DNA of 64,000 nt from Mycobacterium sp. IDR2000157661 (GCF_022317005.1 NZ_CP081006.1:2108001-2172000); one strand, 5' to 3'; counted from the first letter of the stretch, positions 30,684-41,853 are shown. Made by a program: numbers and translations. The notes: generated by a model not told the origin, from the letters alone.

Positions 30684-31454
30684 GTGCTGGATCTGGAACC
30701 GCAGGGCCCACTACCGACGCAGATCTATTGGCGTCGCCGGGCACTCGCGCTGGGCATAGCGGTCCTGGTGGTCGGGGTGATCGCGGCCATCGTGGTCGTC
30801 GTCGCCAAGAACACCGGGGGCACCGACAACACGAGCGCCGAGCAGCAGGCGTCCAACGCGGCCGCCGGGCCGACACCGCTACCCGGGGAGAACCCGGAGG
30901 TCAAGTCTCCGGTGATGGCGCCCGCACAGCGGGCGCCGCAGACCCCCACCGCGACGGCGGCCGTCATCCCGCCGCCGGTACTCCAGGAGGGTGACGACTG
31001 CCCGGATTCGACCCTCGCGGTCAAGGGCATCACCAACCAGCCGCAGTATGTGGTCGGTGACCAGCCCAAGTTCACCATGGTGGTCACCAACGTCGGCCTG
31101 GTCGCCTGCCAGCGCGACGTAGGTGCCGCGGTGCTGGCCGCCTACGTCTACGGGCTGGACAACAAACGGTTGTGGTCGAACCTGGACTGCGCGCCGTCGA
31201 ACGAGACGCTGGTCAAGACTTTCCAGCCAGGGGAGCAGGTGACCACCGAGGTGACGTGGACGGGCATGGGTTCGGCGCCCGGCTGCCCGTTGCCGCGCCA
31301 ACCCATCGGGCCGGGCACATACAACCTGGTCGTCCAACTCGGCAACCTGCGCTCGGCGACGGTGCCGTTCATCCTGGCCGACCCGGGTCAGATGCCGCCG
31401 CCCGCCGCGCATGGAGGCGCGCCACCGGGACCGGTGCCCGCACCCGTCGGCTGA
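30684..31454 (+). CDS. Single-pass membrane protein, Rv3587c-like
   Basis: 256 aa. A short cytoplasmic start (LDLEPQGPLP), one transmembrane helix (about residues 21-43), a Pro/Thr/Ala-rich linker, then an extracytoplasmic all-beta domain of about 130 residues with conserved Cys (GDDCPDS, VACQRD, LDCAPSN, PGCPLP). The even number of Cys suggests disulfides outside the membrane. Function is unknown. GTG 30684 matches the start in the M. tuberculosis homologue. A GTG at 30660 would add eight residues. Confidence 0.83.
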   Translation: MLDLEPQGPLPTQIYWRRRALALGIAVLVVGVIAAIVVVVAKNTGGTDNTSAEQQASNAAAGPTPLPGENPEVKSPVMAPAQRAPQTPTATAAVIPPPVLQEGDDCPDSTLAVKGITNQPQYVVGDQPKFTMVVTNVGLVACQRDVGAAVLAAYVYGLDNKRLWSNLDCAPSNETLVKTFQPGEQVTTEVTWTGMGSAPGCPLPRQPIGPGTYNLVVQLGNLRSATVPFILADPGQMPPPAAHGGAPPGPVPAPVG

Positions 31455-31468
31455 CGGAGCGGGTCGGC

Positions 31469-32587
31469 TCAGGCCAGCCGGTCGGCGATCGTCGACTCGG
31501 CCAGGTGGGACAGGCCCTCACGGATGTGGCGGGCCCACATCGAGCCGATGCCGTCGACGTTCTGCAGGTCAGTGGCGCTGGCGGCGAGCAGGCCCTGCAA
31601 CGATCCGAACGAACGCACCAGCAGGTCGACGTGGGCGAACTGCAGTCGCGGGATTCCTGCCATCGCGCGGTAACCACGCGAGCTCATCGCCGAGTCCTGC
31701 GCCTCGATCGTCGATGGATAGCCGAAAACCCTTGCCAGCGTGGTGAAGTCGAGCAGTTCATTGTCCGACAACGCGTCCAGTTCCTCGAGCGTGGCGCTGA
31801 CCTGCGCCGCCGACGGCGGGTCCGGGTTGGCGTGGTAGTCGCGCACGATCAGCTCGCGGGCGGTGTCGTTGTCGCCGACGAGCTCCTCGAGCTGCAGTTT
31901 GAGCTGTCGGCCGTCGGTGCCGAGTTCGACGACGTCGGAGTCGATTTCGAGGCTGATCCGGCGCACCATCTCCAACCGCTGCACCACGGTCATCACGTCG
32001 CGCAGGGTGACGAAATCCTCGATCTCGGCCGTGGACAGCTGCCTGCTGACCTCGTTGAGACGGGTCTTGTAGCGCTCCAGCGTGTCGATGGTCTGGTTGG
32101 CACGCGACAGGATCGTCGCCGAGTCGGGAATGACGTGCCGCTCGCCGGCGACGTACACCGTCACGATGCTCATCGAGTGGCTCACCGAGATCACGGGATA
32201 GCCCGTCTGGATGGCCGCACGCTCGGCGGACCGGTGCCGGGTTCCGGACTCCTCGGTCGGGATCGAGGGATCCGGCACCAGCTGCACGTTGGCCCGCAAG
32301 ATGTGGCCGCCGTCGCTGGAGAGCACCACGGCACCGTCCATCTTCGACAGCTCCCGCAACCGCGTCGGTGCGTACCGCACGTCGAGCGAGAACCCGCCGT
32401 CACAGATGGCCTCGACGCTGTCGTCGTAGCCGATGACGATCAGGGCGCCGGTCCGGCCCCGCAGAATGCGTTCCAGGCCGTCGCGTAAGGGTGTTCCCGG
32501 GGCCAGCCGCGTGAGGGTCTCGCGCAGCGTGGGCCGGGCCAACGGCACGACTGTGCGGCTTGATCTGCCGCCGGCCTTCACGGCCAT
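31469..32587 (-). CDS. disA: Diadenylate cyclase DisA (c-di-AMP synthase)
   Basis: 372 aa. The N-terminal DAC domain has the catalytic DGA (84-86) and RHR (117-119) motifs. A helical linker and a C-terminal RuvA-like helix-hairpin-helix DNA-binding domain ([17 protein letters not shown]) follow. It makes c-di-AMP and scans for branched DNA. It lies 9 bp downstream of radA on the same strand. RadA binds DisA and represses it in mycobacteria, so the pairing is functional. Confidence 0.96.
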   Translation of the reverse strand: MAVKAGGRSSRTVVPLARPTLRETLTRLAPGTPLRDGLERILRGRTGALIVIGYDDSVEAICDGGFSLDVRYAPTRLRELSKMDGAVVLSSDGGHILRANVQLVPDPSIPTEESGTRHRSAERAAIQTGYPVISVSHSMSIVTVYVAGERHVIPDSATILSRANQTIDTLERYKTRLNEVSRQLSTAEIEDFVTLRDVMTVVQRLEMVRRISLEIDSDVVELGTDGRQLKLQLEELVGDNDTARELIVRDYHANPDPPSAAQVSATLEELDALSDNELLDFTTLARVFGYPSTIEAQDSAMSSRGYRAMAGIPRLQFAHVDLLVRSFGSLQGLLAASATDLQNVDGIGSMWARHIREGLSHLAESTIADRLA

Positions 32588-32596
32588 CGCCGCCTC

Positions 32597-34000
32597 CTAG
32601 GATCGGCCGCCATGGGGGTCATCTTTGCTGATGTCCCGCAAAACCCGCAACGCAGATCCGATGTTGTCGACCGGTACCACGCGCAGTCCCGTCGGAACCG
32701 AGGTCACGCCCGTCGGCACCACCGCGCGGGTGAACCCCAGGCGCGCGGCCTCCGCCAGGCGGCGGTCCATCCCGGCCACGCGGCGCAGATCACCCGCCAG
32801 CCCGACCTCGCCGATGGCCACCACCGCCGGCGGCAGCGGCAGGTTCATCTTCGACGAGGCGATTGCCACGGCCACCGCGAGATCGGCCGACGGATCGGTC
32901 AGACGCATGCCACCGACCGTCGACAGGTAGATGTCCCGCCCGCCGATGCTCAGTCCGGCGTGTCTGTCGAGCACAGCGGTGATCATCGCCGCCCGCGAGG
33001 AGTCGATGCCGCTGACCGCGCGCCTTGGTGTACCGCTCGCCTCCGCCCCGATCAGTGCCTGCACCTCGCCGATCAACGGGCGCTTCCCGTCGAGTGTCAC
33101 CGTGATCGCGGTGCCGGGCACAGGCTTGGGTCGCTGGTCCCGGAACAGTCCCGACGGATCGGCCACCCCTTCGATGCCGTTGTCGTGCAACAGGAAACAG
33201 CCGACCTCGTCGGCGGCGCCGAAACGGTTCTTGACGCCGCGGACCATGCGCAGCGACGACGTGCGGTCACCTTCGAAGTGCAGCACGACATCGACGAGGT
33301 GTTCCAGCGAGCGCGGCCCCGCGATGGCGCCGTCCTTGGTGACGTGGCCGACCAGGATCATCGCTACGCCCGACATCTTGGCGGCCATGGTCAGAGCGGT
33401 GGTGACCGCGCGTACCTGGGTCACGCCTCCGGTGACACCGTCGGCCTCGGTGCTGGACATGGTCTGCACCGAGTCGACGACCACCAACCCGGGTTGCACC
33501 TGCTCGATGTGGCCCAGCGCGGTCGACAGGTCCGATTCGGCCGCCAGATACACCTCGTCATGAGTGCAGCCGGTGCGCTCGGCGCGCATCCGGATCTGTC
33601 CGGCGGACTCCTCGCCGGACAGGTAGAGCGAACGGTTGCCCGCCTGGGCCCAGCGATGCGCGACCTCCAACAGAAGCGTCGACTTGCCCACCCCGGGATC
33701 ACCGGCCAACAGCGTCACCGAGCCGGGAACCAGCCCGCCGCCGAGCACGCGGTCGAGTTCGGAGACGCCGGTGTCGAAGTGGCGGGTGCGGCCGGGGTCG
33801 ATCGACGTGATCGGCACGGCCGGTGAGCTGGGGGCGACGGCGCGTCGGGTCGGGGAGCCTGCCACCGCGGCGAGCGCCGCGACTTCGTCGACCGTGCCCC
33901 AGGTGCCGCAGTCCGGGCAGCGACCGAACCATTTGGCGGTGACGTGCTGGCACTCCGAACAGCGGTACTGCGACCGCTGTTTGACACCGCCTCTGGCCAC
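32597..34000 (-). CDS. radA: DNA repair protein RadA (Sms)
   Basis: 467 aa branch-migration factor in recombination. N-terminal zinc finger with Cys14, Cys17, Cys28 and Cys31. RecA-like ATPase with Walker [10 protein letters not shown] near residue 100 and the RadA-specific KNRFG motif. C-terminal Lon-protease-like domain without the catalytic Ser/Lys arrangement. Starts at GTG 34000. Downstream disA follows after 9 bp, which indicates an operon. It corresponds to Rv3585. Confidence 0.95.
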   Translation of the reverse strand: MARGGVKQRSQYRCSECQHVTAKWFGRCPDCGTWGTVDEVAALAAVAGSPTRRAVAPSSPAVPITSIDPGRTRHFDTGVSELDRVLGGGLVPGSVTLLAGDPGVGKSTLLLEVAHRWAQAGNRSLYLSGEESAGQIRMRAERTGCTHDEVYLAAESDLSTALGHIEQVQPGLVVVDSVQTMSSTEADGVTGGVTQVRAVTTALTMAAKMSGVAMILVGHVTKDGAIAGPRSLEHLVDVVLHFEGDRTSSLRMVRGVKNRFGAADEVGCFLLHDNGIEGVADPSGLFRDQRPKPVPGTAITVTLDGKRPLIGEVQALIGAEASGTPRRAVSGIDSSRAAMITAVLDRHAGLSIGGRDIYLSTVGGMRLTDPSADLAVAVAIASSKMNLPLPPAVVAIGEVGLAGDLRRVAGMDRRLAEAARLGFTRAVVPTGVTSVPTGLRVVPVDNIGSALRVLRDISKDDPHGGRS

Positions 34001-34068
34001 GGTGTGACGGTAGCTGGCTCGACCGACAGAACCCGACCGGTCAGCGATCGTGTCGTGGACCGGTGTGG

Positions 34069-34647
34069 TCAGTGGCCGCCCGAATGGCCGCCCGCCCCGC
34101 CGCCTGCCTTCTCCGCCGAATCACGGCGCGGCGCCTCGCCCGCCGAGAGGGGGACGGGCACGGTCGTCTGGCCTGCCTTCTCGAAGGTGAAGGTGAAGTC
34201 GTAGGTCAGGCCGTTGGTGATCGGCTTGTTCAGCTCCACCTTGGCCTCGGCGGCCTCCACGGTCTCGACGCTTTCGAGCGGAGTGATCTCGCCGTCGGCT
34301 GCACCGACGATCAATGCGCCGCTCGCGGGCAGTTCAGTGTCGCCGGTCAAGGACACCGAACCGATGTCGGAGGTGATCGAGACCAGCTTGTCGGCGGTGT
34401 CGGGCGAGTTGTTCGAGGCCCGCAACACCAGATCGACTTCGGTGCCGGGCTGGATGTAGTCGGACTTGAGGTCGGCGCGCAGATGGATGTTGCGCAGCGC
34501 GACCTGGCCGACGTTTGCGCTGATGCCGTTGACCGCCGGCTCCTGCATGGCGGTCTGGGAGACCTGTCCGGAGCTGCATCCGGCGAGCGCCCCGCCGACC
34601 AGCGCGGTGGCGGCGAGTCCGAAGGCGGCCAGTCTCAAGCGGTCCAC
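34069..34647 (-). CDS. lpqE: Lipoprotein LpqE
   Basis: 192 aa. Signal peptide with lipobox LAGC (Cys at about residue 24), then a compact beta-rich domain and a His/Gly-rich C-terminus ([11 protein letters not shown]) that could bind a metal. It corresponds to Rv3584; function is not established. GTG 34647 is preceded by GCAGGAGGC, fixing the start. A perfect 9-bp inverted repeat lies 26 bp upstream. radA follows on the same strand after 68 bp. Confidence 0.87.
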   Translation of the reverse strand: MDRLRLAAFGLAATALVGGALAGCSSGQVSQTAMQEPAVNGISANVGQVALRNIHLRADLKSDYIQPGTEVDLVLRASNNSPDTADKLVSITSDIGSVSLTGDTELPASGALIVGAADGEITPLESVETVEAAEAKVELNKPITNGLTYDFTFTFEKAGQTTVPVPLSAGEAPRRDSAEKAGGGAGGHSGGH

Positions 34648-35442
<795 letters not shown>

Positions 35443-35483
35443 AGGCCCGTGACGGGGTCGATGAGCCGCTTGCGCGAAGAGTA

Positions 35484-35963
35484 ATGATCCTGCCAAGGAT
35501 CGGGCTCGGCACCGACGTTCATCCCATCGAGGCCGGTCGGCCGTGCTGGCTGCTGTGCCTGTTGTTCGAGGCGGCCGACGGCTGCGCCGGTCACTCCGAT
35601 GGCGATGTGGCCGCTCATGCCCTCTGTGATGCGCTGTTGTCGGCGGCGGGGCTGGGCGACCTCGGAGAGGTGTTCGGCACCGCACGCGAGCAGTGGCGCG
35701 ACGCGCGCGGCGCGGACATGCTCCGCCACGTCCGGTCGATGCTGGCGGATCAGGGGCTGCGGGTCGGCAACGCCGCTGTGCAGGTGATCGGGAACCGCCC
35801 GAGAATCAGTCCACGGCGCGCCGAGGCCCAGGAATTGCTCTCGGGTCTGCTCGACGCTCCGGTGTCCGTCTCCGCCACCACCACCGACGGCCTCGGGCTC
35901 ACCGGACGCGGCGAGGGGCTGGCCGCCATCGCGACCGCGCTGGTGGTGGAGGTGGGTGAATAG
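35484..35963 (+). CDS. ispF: 2-C-methyl-D-erythritol 2,4-cyclodiphosphate synthase
   Basis: 159 aa MEP-pathway enzyme for isoprenoid precursors. Metal ligands in GTDVHP (Asp11, His13) and GHSDGD are present, as are the C-terminal [16 protein letters not shown] cofactor and hydrophobic-cavity segment. Full length, collinear with M. tuberculosis IspF. It normally overlaps ispD, but here an 11-codon open frame (35449-35484, ending TAA) precedes it with TAATG coupling and no IspD-like sequence exists. cysS follows about 70 bp later. Confidence 0.94.
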   Translation: MILPRIGLGTDVHPIEAGRPCWLLCLLFEAADGCAGHSDGDVAAHALCDALLSAAGLGDLGEVFGTAREQWRDARGADMLRHVRSMLADQGLRVGNAAVQVIGNRPRISPRRAEAQELLSGLLDAPVSVSATTTDGLGLTGRGEGLAAIATALVVEVGE

Positions 35964-35982
35964 GCCGGTAGGCTGGGCCGTC

Positions 35983-36034
35983 GTGAGCGGAGCGAACAGT
36001 GGGCCGGGGTGAGCGGAGCGAATGGTCGGCCGGG
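35983..36034 (+). repeat. 26-bp tandem repeat, two copies, abutting the cysS start
   Basis: Two consecutive 26-base units (35983-36008 and 36009-36034) match at 23 positions. Each begins GTGAGCGGAGCGAA and ends GGCCGGG. A third partial unit begins at 36035 with GTGAG and is the cysS start codon. Since 26 is not a multiple of three, the GTGs fall in three different frames. Confidence 0.85.
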
Positions 36035-37450
36035 GTGAGTGAGTCGCTCCGCCTGCACGACACCATGACCGGTGCCGTGCGGGACTTCGCGCCGGTGCGG
36101 GCGGGCCACGCCTCGATCTATCTCTGTGGCGCCACGGTCCAGGGGCTGCCGCACATCGGCCATGTCCGCAGCGGTGTGGCGTTCGACGTGTTGCGTCGCT
36201 GGTTGATCGCCAAGGGCTACGACGTGGCGTTCATCCGCAACGTCACCGACATCGACGACAAGATCCTCACCAAGGCCGCCGATGCCGGCAGGCCATGGTG
36301 GGAGTGGGCGGCAACCTTCGAGCGCGCCTTCTCGGCCGCCTACGACGCGCTCGGCGTGCTGCCGCCGTCGGCCGAACCGCGGGCCACCGGGCACATCACC
36401 CAGATGGTCGAGTTGATCGAGCGCCTGATCGAGCGCGGTCACGCGTATGCAGGCGGCGGCCCGGGAGATCAGGACGTCTACTTCGACGTGCTCAGTCTCT
36501 CGGACTACGGCAAGCTGTCCGGCCACAGGATCGACGACGTCCACCAGGGTGAGGGTGCGGCCACCGGGAAGCGCGACGAGCGCGACTTCACGCTGTGGAA
36601 GGGCGCCAAACCCGGCGAACCGTCATGGCCGACGCCGTGGGGGCGCGGGCGTCCCGGGTGGCACACCGAATGCGTGGCGATGTGCGAGGCCTATCTGGGC
36701 GCCGAATTCGACATCCACGCCGGCGGAATGGACCTGGTGTTCCCGCATCACGAGAACGAGATCGCCCAGGCCGAGGCGGCCGGTGACGCGTTCGCCCGGT
36801 TCTGGTTGCACAACGGCTGGGTGACCATGGGCGGCGAGAAGATGAGCAAGTCGCTGGGTAACGTGCTCGCGATTCCCGCTGTGCTGCAACGGGTCCGAGC
36901 GGCCGAACTGCGGTATTACCTGGGCAGTGCGCATTACCGGTCGATGCTGGAGTTCTCCGAGACGGCGCTGCAGGACGCGGCCAAGGCGTACTGCGGTATC
37001 GAGGACTTCCTGCAGCGCGTGCGCACCCGCGTCGGTGCGGTGGTGCCCGGGGGGTGGACGCCCAAGTTCGCCGCCGCACTCGACGACGACCTTTCGGTGC
37101 CGATCGCGCTCGCCGAGGTGCATGCCGCACGTGCCGAAGGCAACCGAGCCCTGGACGCCGGCGACCACGAGACCGCACTGTCACAGGCCATGTCGATCCG
37201 CGCGATGATGGGCATCCTCGGCGCGGACCCGCTCGATGAGCACTGGGAGTCCAAGGACGAGACGACCGCGGCGCTGGCGGCGGTCGATGTGCTGGTGCAG
37301 GCTGAAGTAAAGCGACGCGAAGAGGCTCGCGCACAACGGGACTGGGCGGAGGCAGACGCCATCCGCGACCGCTTGAAGGAGGCCGGAATCGAGGTCACTG
37401 ACACCGCCGACGGTCCGCAGTGGACGTTGCTCGACGGCGGGAGCAAGTAG
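36035..37450 (+). CDS. cysS: Cysteinyl-tRNA synthetase
   Basis: 471 aa class I aminoacyl-tRNA synthetase. The HIGH-type motif ([10 protein letters not shown]), zinc-binding region ([24 protein letters not shown]), and KMSKS loop ([10 protein letters not shown]) are all visible. The C-terminal helical anticodon-binding domain is complete. GTG 36035 gives an [10 protein letters not shown] start equivalent to the M. tuberculosis CysS1 start. Earlier in-frame starts run into a tandem repeat and are less likely. The stop TAG shares its G with the rlmB GTG. Confidence 0.95.
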   Translation: MSESLRLHDTMTGAVRDFAPVRAGHASIYLCGATVQGLPHIGHVRSGVAFDVLRRWLIAKGYDVAFIRNVTDIDDKILTKAADAGRPWWEWAATFERAFSAAYDALGVLPPSAEPRATGHITQMVELIERLIERGHAYAGGGPGDQDVYFDVLSLSDYGKLSGHRIDDVHQGEGAATGKRDERDFTLWKGAKPGEPSWPTPWGRGRPGWHTECVAMCEAYLGAEFDIHAGGMDLVFPHHENEIAQAEAAGDAFARFWLHNGWVTMGGEKMSKSLGNVLAIPAVLQRVRAAELRYYLGSAHYRSMLEFSETALQDAAKAYCGIEDFLQRVRTRVGAVVPGGWTPKFAAALDDDLSVPIALAEVHAARAEGNRALDAGDHETALSQAMSIRAMMGILGADPLDEHWESKDETTAALAAVDVLVQAEVKRREEARAQRDWAEADAIRDRLKEAGIEVTDTADGPQWTLLDGGSK

Positions 37451-38388
37451 TGGCCGGAAACTCCCGACGCCGGGGTGCGGTGCGCAAACCCGGCACAAAG
37501 AAGGGGCCGACGGTCGGATCGGGCGGCGTGCGCAGACGGGGACTGGAGGGTCGCGGTGCGACGCCGCCTGCCCACATGCGCCCGAACCATCCGGCCGCCA
37601 AGCGCGCGGCCAAGACGCAGGGACGCCGCCAGCCAAGGAAGACCGACGAGACCGAAGTTGTGCTCGGCCGCAACCCGGTGCTCGAATGCCTGCGCGCCGG
37701 GGTGCCTGCGACCGCCTTGTACGTCGCGCTCGGCGCCGACAACGACGAGCGGTTGACCGAGGCCGTCCGGATCGCCGCGGACAGCGGCATCTCGATCCTC
37801 GAGGTGCCCCGCCACGACCTGGACCGAATCGCCACCAACGGCCTGCATCAGGGTGTGGCCCTTCAGGTTCCGCCGTATTCGTACGCGCACCCCGACGACC
37901 TCCTCGCCGCGTTGACCGCCGACGGCGCACCGGCCCTGCTGGTGGCGCTGGACAACATCTCCGACCCCCGCAACCTCGGCGCGATCGTGCGTTCGGTGGC
38001 GGCGTTCGGCGGCCACGGGGTGCTGATTCCGCAGCGACGGTCCGCGTCGGTGACGGCGGTGGCATGGCGCACGAGCGCGGGCGCCGCTGCACGGCTGCCG
38101 GTGGGGCGGGCGACGAATTTGACCCGCACGCTGAAGAGTTGGGCCGACGCGGGTTTGCAGATCGTCGGCTTGGACGCCGGGGGTGACACCACCGTCGACG
38201 AGATCGACGGGTCGGGTCCGACCGTCGTCGTGGTGGGCTCGGAGGGCAAGGGGCTCTCGCGCCTGGTTCGCGAAACGTGTGACGTGGTGGTGTCCATCCC
38301 GATGGCGGGACCGACGGAATCGCTGAACGCGTCGGTGGCCGCCGGCGTGGTCCTCGCGGAGATCGCCCGGCAGCGCCGGGCCCGTTGA
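37450..38388 (+). CDS. rlmB: 23S rRNA (guanosine-2'-O)-methyltransferase RlmB / TsnR-like SPOUT methylase
   Basis: 312 aa. A basic, Arg/Lys/Gly-rich N-terminal extension of about 70 residues precedes the SpoU substrate-binding domain ([10 protein letters not shown]) and the knotted SPOUT methylase domain ([40 protein letters not shown]). The C-terminal motif is typical of RlmB. GTG 37450 overlaps the cysS stop, so it is co-translated with cysS. It corresponds to Rv3579c (tsnR). Exact rRNA position is by family. Confidence 0.92.
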   Translation: MAGNSRRRGAVRKPGTKKGPTVGSGGVRRRGLEGRGATPPAHMRPNHPAAKRAAKTQGRRQPRKTDETEVVLGRNPVLECLRAGVPATALYVALGADNDERLTEAVRIAADSGISILEVPRHDLDRIATNGLHQGVALQVPPYSYAHPDDLLAALTADGAPALLVALDNISDPRNLGAIVRSVAAFGGHGVLIPQRRSASVTAVAWRTSAGAAARLPVGRATNLTRTLKSWADAGLQIVGLDAGGDTTVDEIDGSGPTVVVVGSEGKGLSRLVRETCDVVVSIPMAGPTESLNASVAAGVVLAEIARQRRAR

Positions 38389-38393
38389 GTCCG

Positions 38394-39185
38394 CTACAAG
38401 ACCCTGGCCAGCGTCGTCGACTTGGGTTCGACACCCGCACCCGGAGTCACGCGTCGTAGGCGCCGCGCCACCCACGGTGCGGCGAACGCGGCCGTCCACC
38501 TCAGGTTCGCCCGGAAGTCGAACTCCGGCGGGGTCGACGTCAGAAGCGCGGCCGAGGCGCTGGTGAGCCGGTGCGAGATCGCGATGGAGTCAAGCACTTT
38601 GGCGGCCATCCGTTCGTGCCCCAGCGGGGACAGGTGGACGCGGTCGCTGTCCCACAGGCACGGGTCACGGAACTCCGCGAACCGCCAGAAGTCGACCAGT
38701 CGGATTCCGAGATCGTCGGCGATGGCGCGCAGCAGCTCGTTGTAGACCGCGGCGCGGCCGCGAAGCCGGCGAAACAGCGGTACGGTCCCGAGGTCGGCGG
38801 CGGTGAAGGTGAGAACGAGAGCACCCGTCTGCTGCAGGCTTTTCAGCGCGTCGGCGTAGCGCGCCATCATCGCGTCGATGTCCTTGCGGACCGCCAGCAG
38901 ATCGTTCATGCCCGCGTAGATGGTGACCAGATCCGGCTCCAGCATGGCCGCGGGCTGTATCTGCTCGGCGACGATCTCGTCCATGGTGCGGCCCCGCACC
39001 GCCAGGTTCGCGTACCGCATCTCTGGGTTGCGCTGAGCGAGCACCTCCGCGACGCGGTCGGCCCACCCGCGCAGCCCGTTCGGGCTGGCCGCGTGCGGGT
39101 CGCCGATTCCCTCGGTGAACGAATCGCCCAGCGCCACGTACCTGCTGAACACCGCAGGGGCAGCCGATGACGCGGACACAGCCAC
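38394..39185 (-). CDS. SGNH/GDSL-type hydrolase
   Basis: 263 aa lipase/esterase-like protein. Block I GDS (ALGDSFTEG), block III Gly/Asn (YAGMNDL) and block V DxxH (SDRVHLSPLGH) carry the catalytic and oxyanion residues. No clear signal peptide: the N-terminus (AVSASSAAPAVF) is only mildly hydrophobic. Substrate unknown. It lies 135 bp downstream of the frameshifted metallo-hydrolase on the same strand and converges on rlmB with a 5-bp gap. Confidence 0.86.
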   Translation of the reverse strand: MAVSASSAAPAVFSRYVALGDSFTEGIGDPHAASPNGLRGWADRVAEVLAQRNPEMRYANLAVRGRTMDEIVAEQIQPAAMLEPDLVTIYAGMNDLLAVRKDIDAMMARYADALKSLQQTGALVLTFTAADLGTVPLFRRLRGRAAVYNELLRAIADDLGIRLVDFWRFAEFRDPCLWDSDRVHLSPLGHERMAAKVLDSIAISHRLTSASAALLTSTPPEFDFRANLRWTAAFAAPWVARRLRRVTPGAGVEPKSTTLARVL

Positions 39186-39320
39186 GACACCAATGTGGCC
39201 GAAGGCTCGGCGGTGCGCACGCCGCAGCGCGGGTTGAGAACGAATCGACGTCCGTCGTCCGACCGGCGTTCGCGCCGCCGTAACCGGTGTGACACGCCCG
39301 TGCCGCCCGGGTACGTCGCC

Positions 39321-40243
39321 TCAGCTGAGCCACGGGTCGGCACGCTGCCACAGTGTCGGCAGGTGCAGCGCCACCCCGTCCTGCTCGGCCAGACGCCTCA
39401 GCACCCGCATCGAGACGTCGAGATCGTCGACCGCGTACGGCAGCGCCCGCAGCGGCTTGTGCAGCGGGCGGAAGAAGTCGTCCCAATGGATGAGGACCAC
39501 GCGGCGGGCACCGACCGTGCGGACCGTCTCGGCCCAGTAGTCGAGGAGGTAACGCTCGGGTTGCACGCCGAGTTGCCCGACACCGAGATATACGACGTCG
39601 GCCCGGCTTCCGCTCAACGCACCCGCGACGAAACCTGCGCTGCCGACGATCAGCAGCGCTTGTTTCGACGGCCGATGGTGCACCAGCGTCGACCATGCTT
39701 CACCGCACCGGTGGCCGACACCTTGACCGGCGGTACGACCGGTGTGGTGATGACGCCGGGAAAGCGGTCGGGCGGGCAGTGTGCTCCCTCGATCAGCGTG
39801 ACGTCGTAGGCGCCAAGGCGGAGCGGCGCGCCGGAGACCGCCGTCACCACACGGTCGTCGGCCAGGCCGTGGCCGCGCCCGACCTGGGCCGCCGAAGTGC
39901 CGCCGACGAGCTTGGCTCCGGTGCGCTCGGCCACCGCCGCGCTGTCCATCGCATGGTCGTAGTGGGTGTGCACCGGCAGCACCGCTTCAAGTCGGTCGAC
40001 CTGCAGTCGGGCCAGGCACCCGTCGATGCGGGGGTTCGACGGCGCCAGCCGCCGCAGCCCCACTGCGGCGAGGCTCGGTCGCGAGAAGAACCCGTCGGTC
40101 ATCAGCGCCGACTCGCCGTCGTCGATCAGCAGGGTGGTGACACCGGCCCACGTCACGGTCAGCGGTGCGCCGGGTCCGGCGGCCGGGACGTCGTGACAGC
40201 GGGAGTACTCCGCCAGGTCCGGTCTGCCCGTCTTGAGGCGCAT
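39321..40243 (-). pseudogene. Metallo-beta-lactamase-fold hydrolase, interrupted by a frameshift
   Basis: Two adjacent frames together encode one MBL-fold protein of about 307 aa. The first part (from ATG 40243) has the HTHYDHAMDS zinc motif and continues to about base 39,696. The second part then resumes in another frame with LVHHRPSKQALLIVGSAGF and ends with the C-terminal zinc/metal region and HWDDFFRP. A single missing base near CATGG (39,693-39,697) would restore one frame. Either the gene is inactivated or the base call is wrong. The protein resembles the Rv3577-type MBL family. Confidence 0.75.
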
Positions 40244-40440
40244 GACGCCAACATTAGGCGCGGCCGCCGTATCGCCGCCTGAACTTCTCGACCTGCCCGG
40301 CGGTGGCGACGTCGCCCACGTGCTCGGTTCGGTCGTCACAGGGCTCCTCGTGCCAATGAGCGTGAGAGGCTCGGTGAACCCGGCTGTGGCAGGATCAACG
40401 CGGCGTAGCCGGTTGCGACGGAGAGTGAATACACCTGAGC

Positions 40441-41103
40441 GTGAGGATTGATACCGCACTCGCCGACACCGCCCGGTACGGCGGATTCTTCGCGATCCGG
40501 ACCGGCGCAGCCGGCGACAATTGGCGGCCCATCACCGACTGTTACGCCGACGGATTCACCGACCTGATCACGATGACAGCGCAGCGCAACGGCAGTACCG
40601 AGCCGCGGGTGGCCGCGTCGCTGGTGCAGTTCAGTCTCGCCTCCCGGCTGTGGTCACCGGTGTTGGCGTGCGCGCTCATCCACGGCGTCGTGCCCGATCT
40701 AATAGATTTGCACCGGGCTGAGGACTCCGCAGAGTTGCTGGTGGGCCAGCCTACCGGCGCCCTGGTCGACGACGAAAGCAAGCTAGCCGCAGCGCTTTTC
40801 ACCACGGTTGTGATCGGCCACCTGGAGCCGTTCGCGGCCGGTCTTCGGGTCAAGCTGGCGCCCGGGCTGCTGTACGGGAACGCCGCGTCCGCGATGGTGG
40901 CGGCCACGAGGGCGTTATACGGCATCCGGCCGGACCTTCGCGACAGCGCCACCCGTCTGGCCCGCTCGCTGCTCGAGATCCCGGTGTTGGCTGGAACCGG
41001 CACCGTGAAGTACAACCTGGCTTTTCGCCGCCATAGCTGCTGCCTCTACTACCGCATCGCCGACGGCGCGAAATGCAGTGACTGTGGCTTGGTCAAGAGG
41101 TGA
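40441..41103 (+). CDS. FhuF-like (2Fe-2S) ferric iron reductase family protein
   Basis: 220 aa, mostly helical. The C-terminus carries CCx10CxxC (HSCCLYYRIADGAKCSDC), the signature of FhuF-type 2Fe-2S ferric-siderophore reductases. It probably releases iron from siderophores in the cytoplasm. GTG 40441 is the only sensible start. The 197-bp upstream region has a TTAGGC near 40,254 but no complete IdeR box by eye. It converges on the TIGR03943 gene (15 bp apart). Confidence 0.8.
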   Translation: MRIDTALADTARYGGFFAIRTGAAGDNWRPITDCYADGFTDLITMTAQRNGSTEPRVAASLVQFSLASRLWSPVLACALIHGVVPDLIDLHRAEDSAELLVGQPTGALVDDESKLAAALFTTVVIGHLEPFAAGLRVKLAPGLLYGNAASAMVAATRALYGIRPDLRDSATRLARSLLEIPVLAGTGTVKYNLAFRRHSCCLYYRIADGAKCSDCGLVKR

Positions 41104-41118
41104 CGGTCCGTGGCGCGG

Positions 41119-41853
41119 TCAGTACGCGTACGGGTTGGGGGGCGCCTCGGTCTTCGATTGGTTGAGCACGTCGATGACAGGGATGGTGCGACCGCTCGGA
41201 TCAGCCTGATTCGGCCGAACTTTGGCTTCGACACTGACCCAGGTGTTGTCCGGGTACGCCACGAGTTGCGACGCGGCGGGCCCCGCCAACCGGACACGCG
41301 CGAGCCTGGCGTCGGCGGCGCAGCACATGATGACCACTCGGCCGAGGTCGGTGCGGCCGTCCTGCTTCATGGTGAAACCCGTGACCGTAACCACCCGATT
41401 GTCGAGGGTGTTCGCCGAGTCCTGTGCGATGCGAACCAACAAGTCCGGCAGCGAGAGCAGTGGGGCCCGCTCGTCGGGAAGCGGTGGGAAGGGCCGGCGA
41501 AGCGCTTCGGGCGACACCTCGGTGACCGACGACTCGGTCGCCTGCGGCATGATCGCCGGCGGAACGACGAACGCCAACAAGGCGATCGGCAGGAGCAGCA
41601 GCCATGCGGCGCCGGGCCGGTGCGGGTGGTCATGCTCATGGTCGCCGGGGTCGTGGTCATGCTCGGCCGCAGAGCGGCGCCGGATGTCGCGGACTATCGC
41701 GATGACGGCGAGCGAGATGAGCAGTACTGCGGAGGCGGCCAGCCACGGCAGCAGTGACGGCTTGACGTATCGGGTGTAGGCACCGGTGATGGTGATCATC
41801 CCGACACTGATGCCGACCAACAACAGCACGGCGTTCTCGGTCTCGCGGCTCAT
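41119..41853 (-). CDS. TIGR03943-family permease partner, membrane protein with His-rich loop
   Basis: 244 aa. Two N-terminal membrane helices are followed by a metal-binding-like loop of alternating Asp/His/Glu (AEHDHDPGDHEHDHPH), another helix, and an extracytoplasmic domain with a conserved TVTGF strand and a CC pair (VIMCCAADARL). This family is almost always next to a YraQ/DUF318 permease, as here. The pair's transport substrate is unproven; the His-rich loop and zinc neighbours suggest a divalent metal. The ATG overlaps the permease stop (ATGA). Confidence 0.85.
   Translation of the reverse strand: MSRETENAVLLLVGISVGMITITGAYTRYVKPSLLPWLAASAVLLISLAVIAIVRDIRRRSAAEHDHDPGDHEHDHPHRPGAAWLLLLPIALLAFVVPPAIMPQATESSVTEVSPEALRRPFPPLPDERAPLLSLPDLLVRIAQDSANTLDNRVVTVTGFTMKQDGRTDLGRVVIMCCAADARLARVRLAGPAASQLVAYPDNTWVSVEAKVRPNQADPSGRTIPVIDVLNQSKTEAPPNPYAY

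Noticed and set aside
35983..36034. Possible CRISPR-like repeat
   Set aside because: Only two directly adjacent units without spacers, and no cas genes; it is a tandem duplication.
39321..39683. Separate 120-codon gene at the end of the metallo-hydrolase
   Set aside because: Its sequence continues the MBL-fold protein from the preceding frame; it is better read as the distal part of one frameshifted gene.
40244..40440. IdeR iron box upstream of the FhuF-like gene
   Set aside because: A TTAGGC half-site is present but no second half at the right spacing, so a 19-bp IdeR palindrome cannot be supported.
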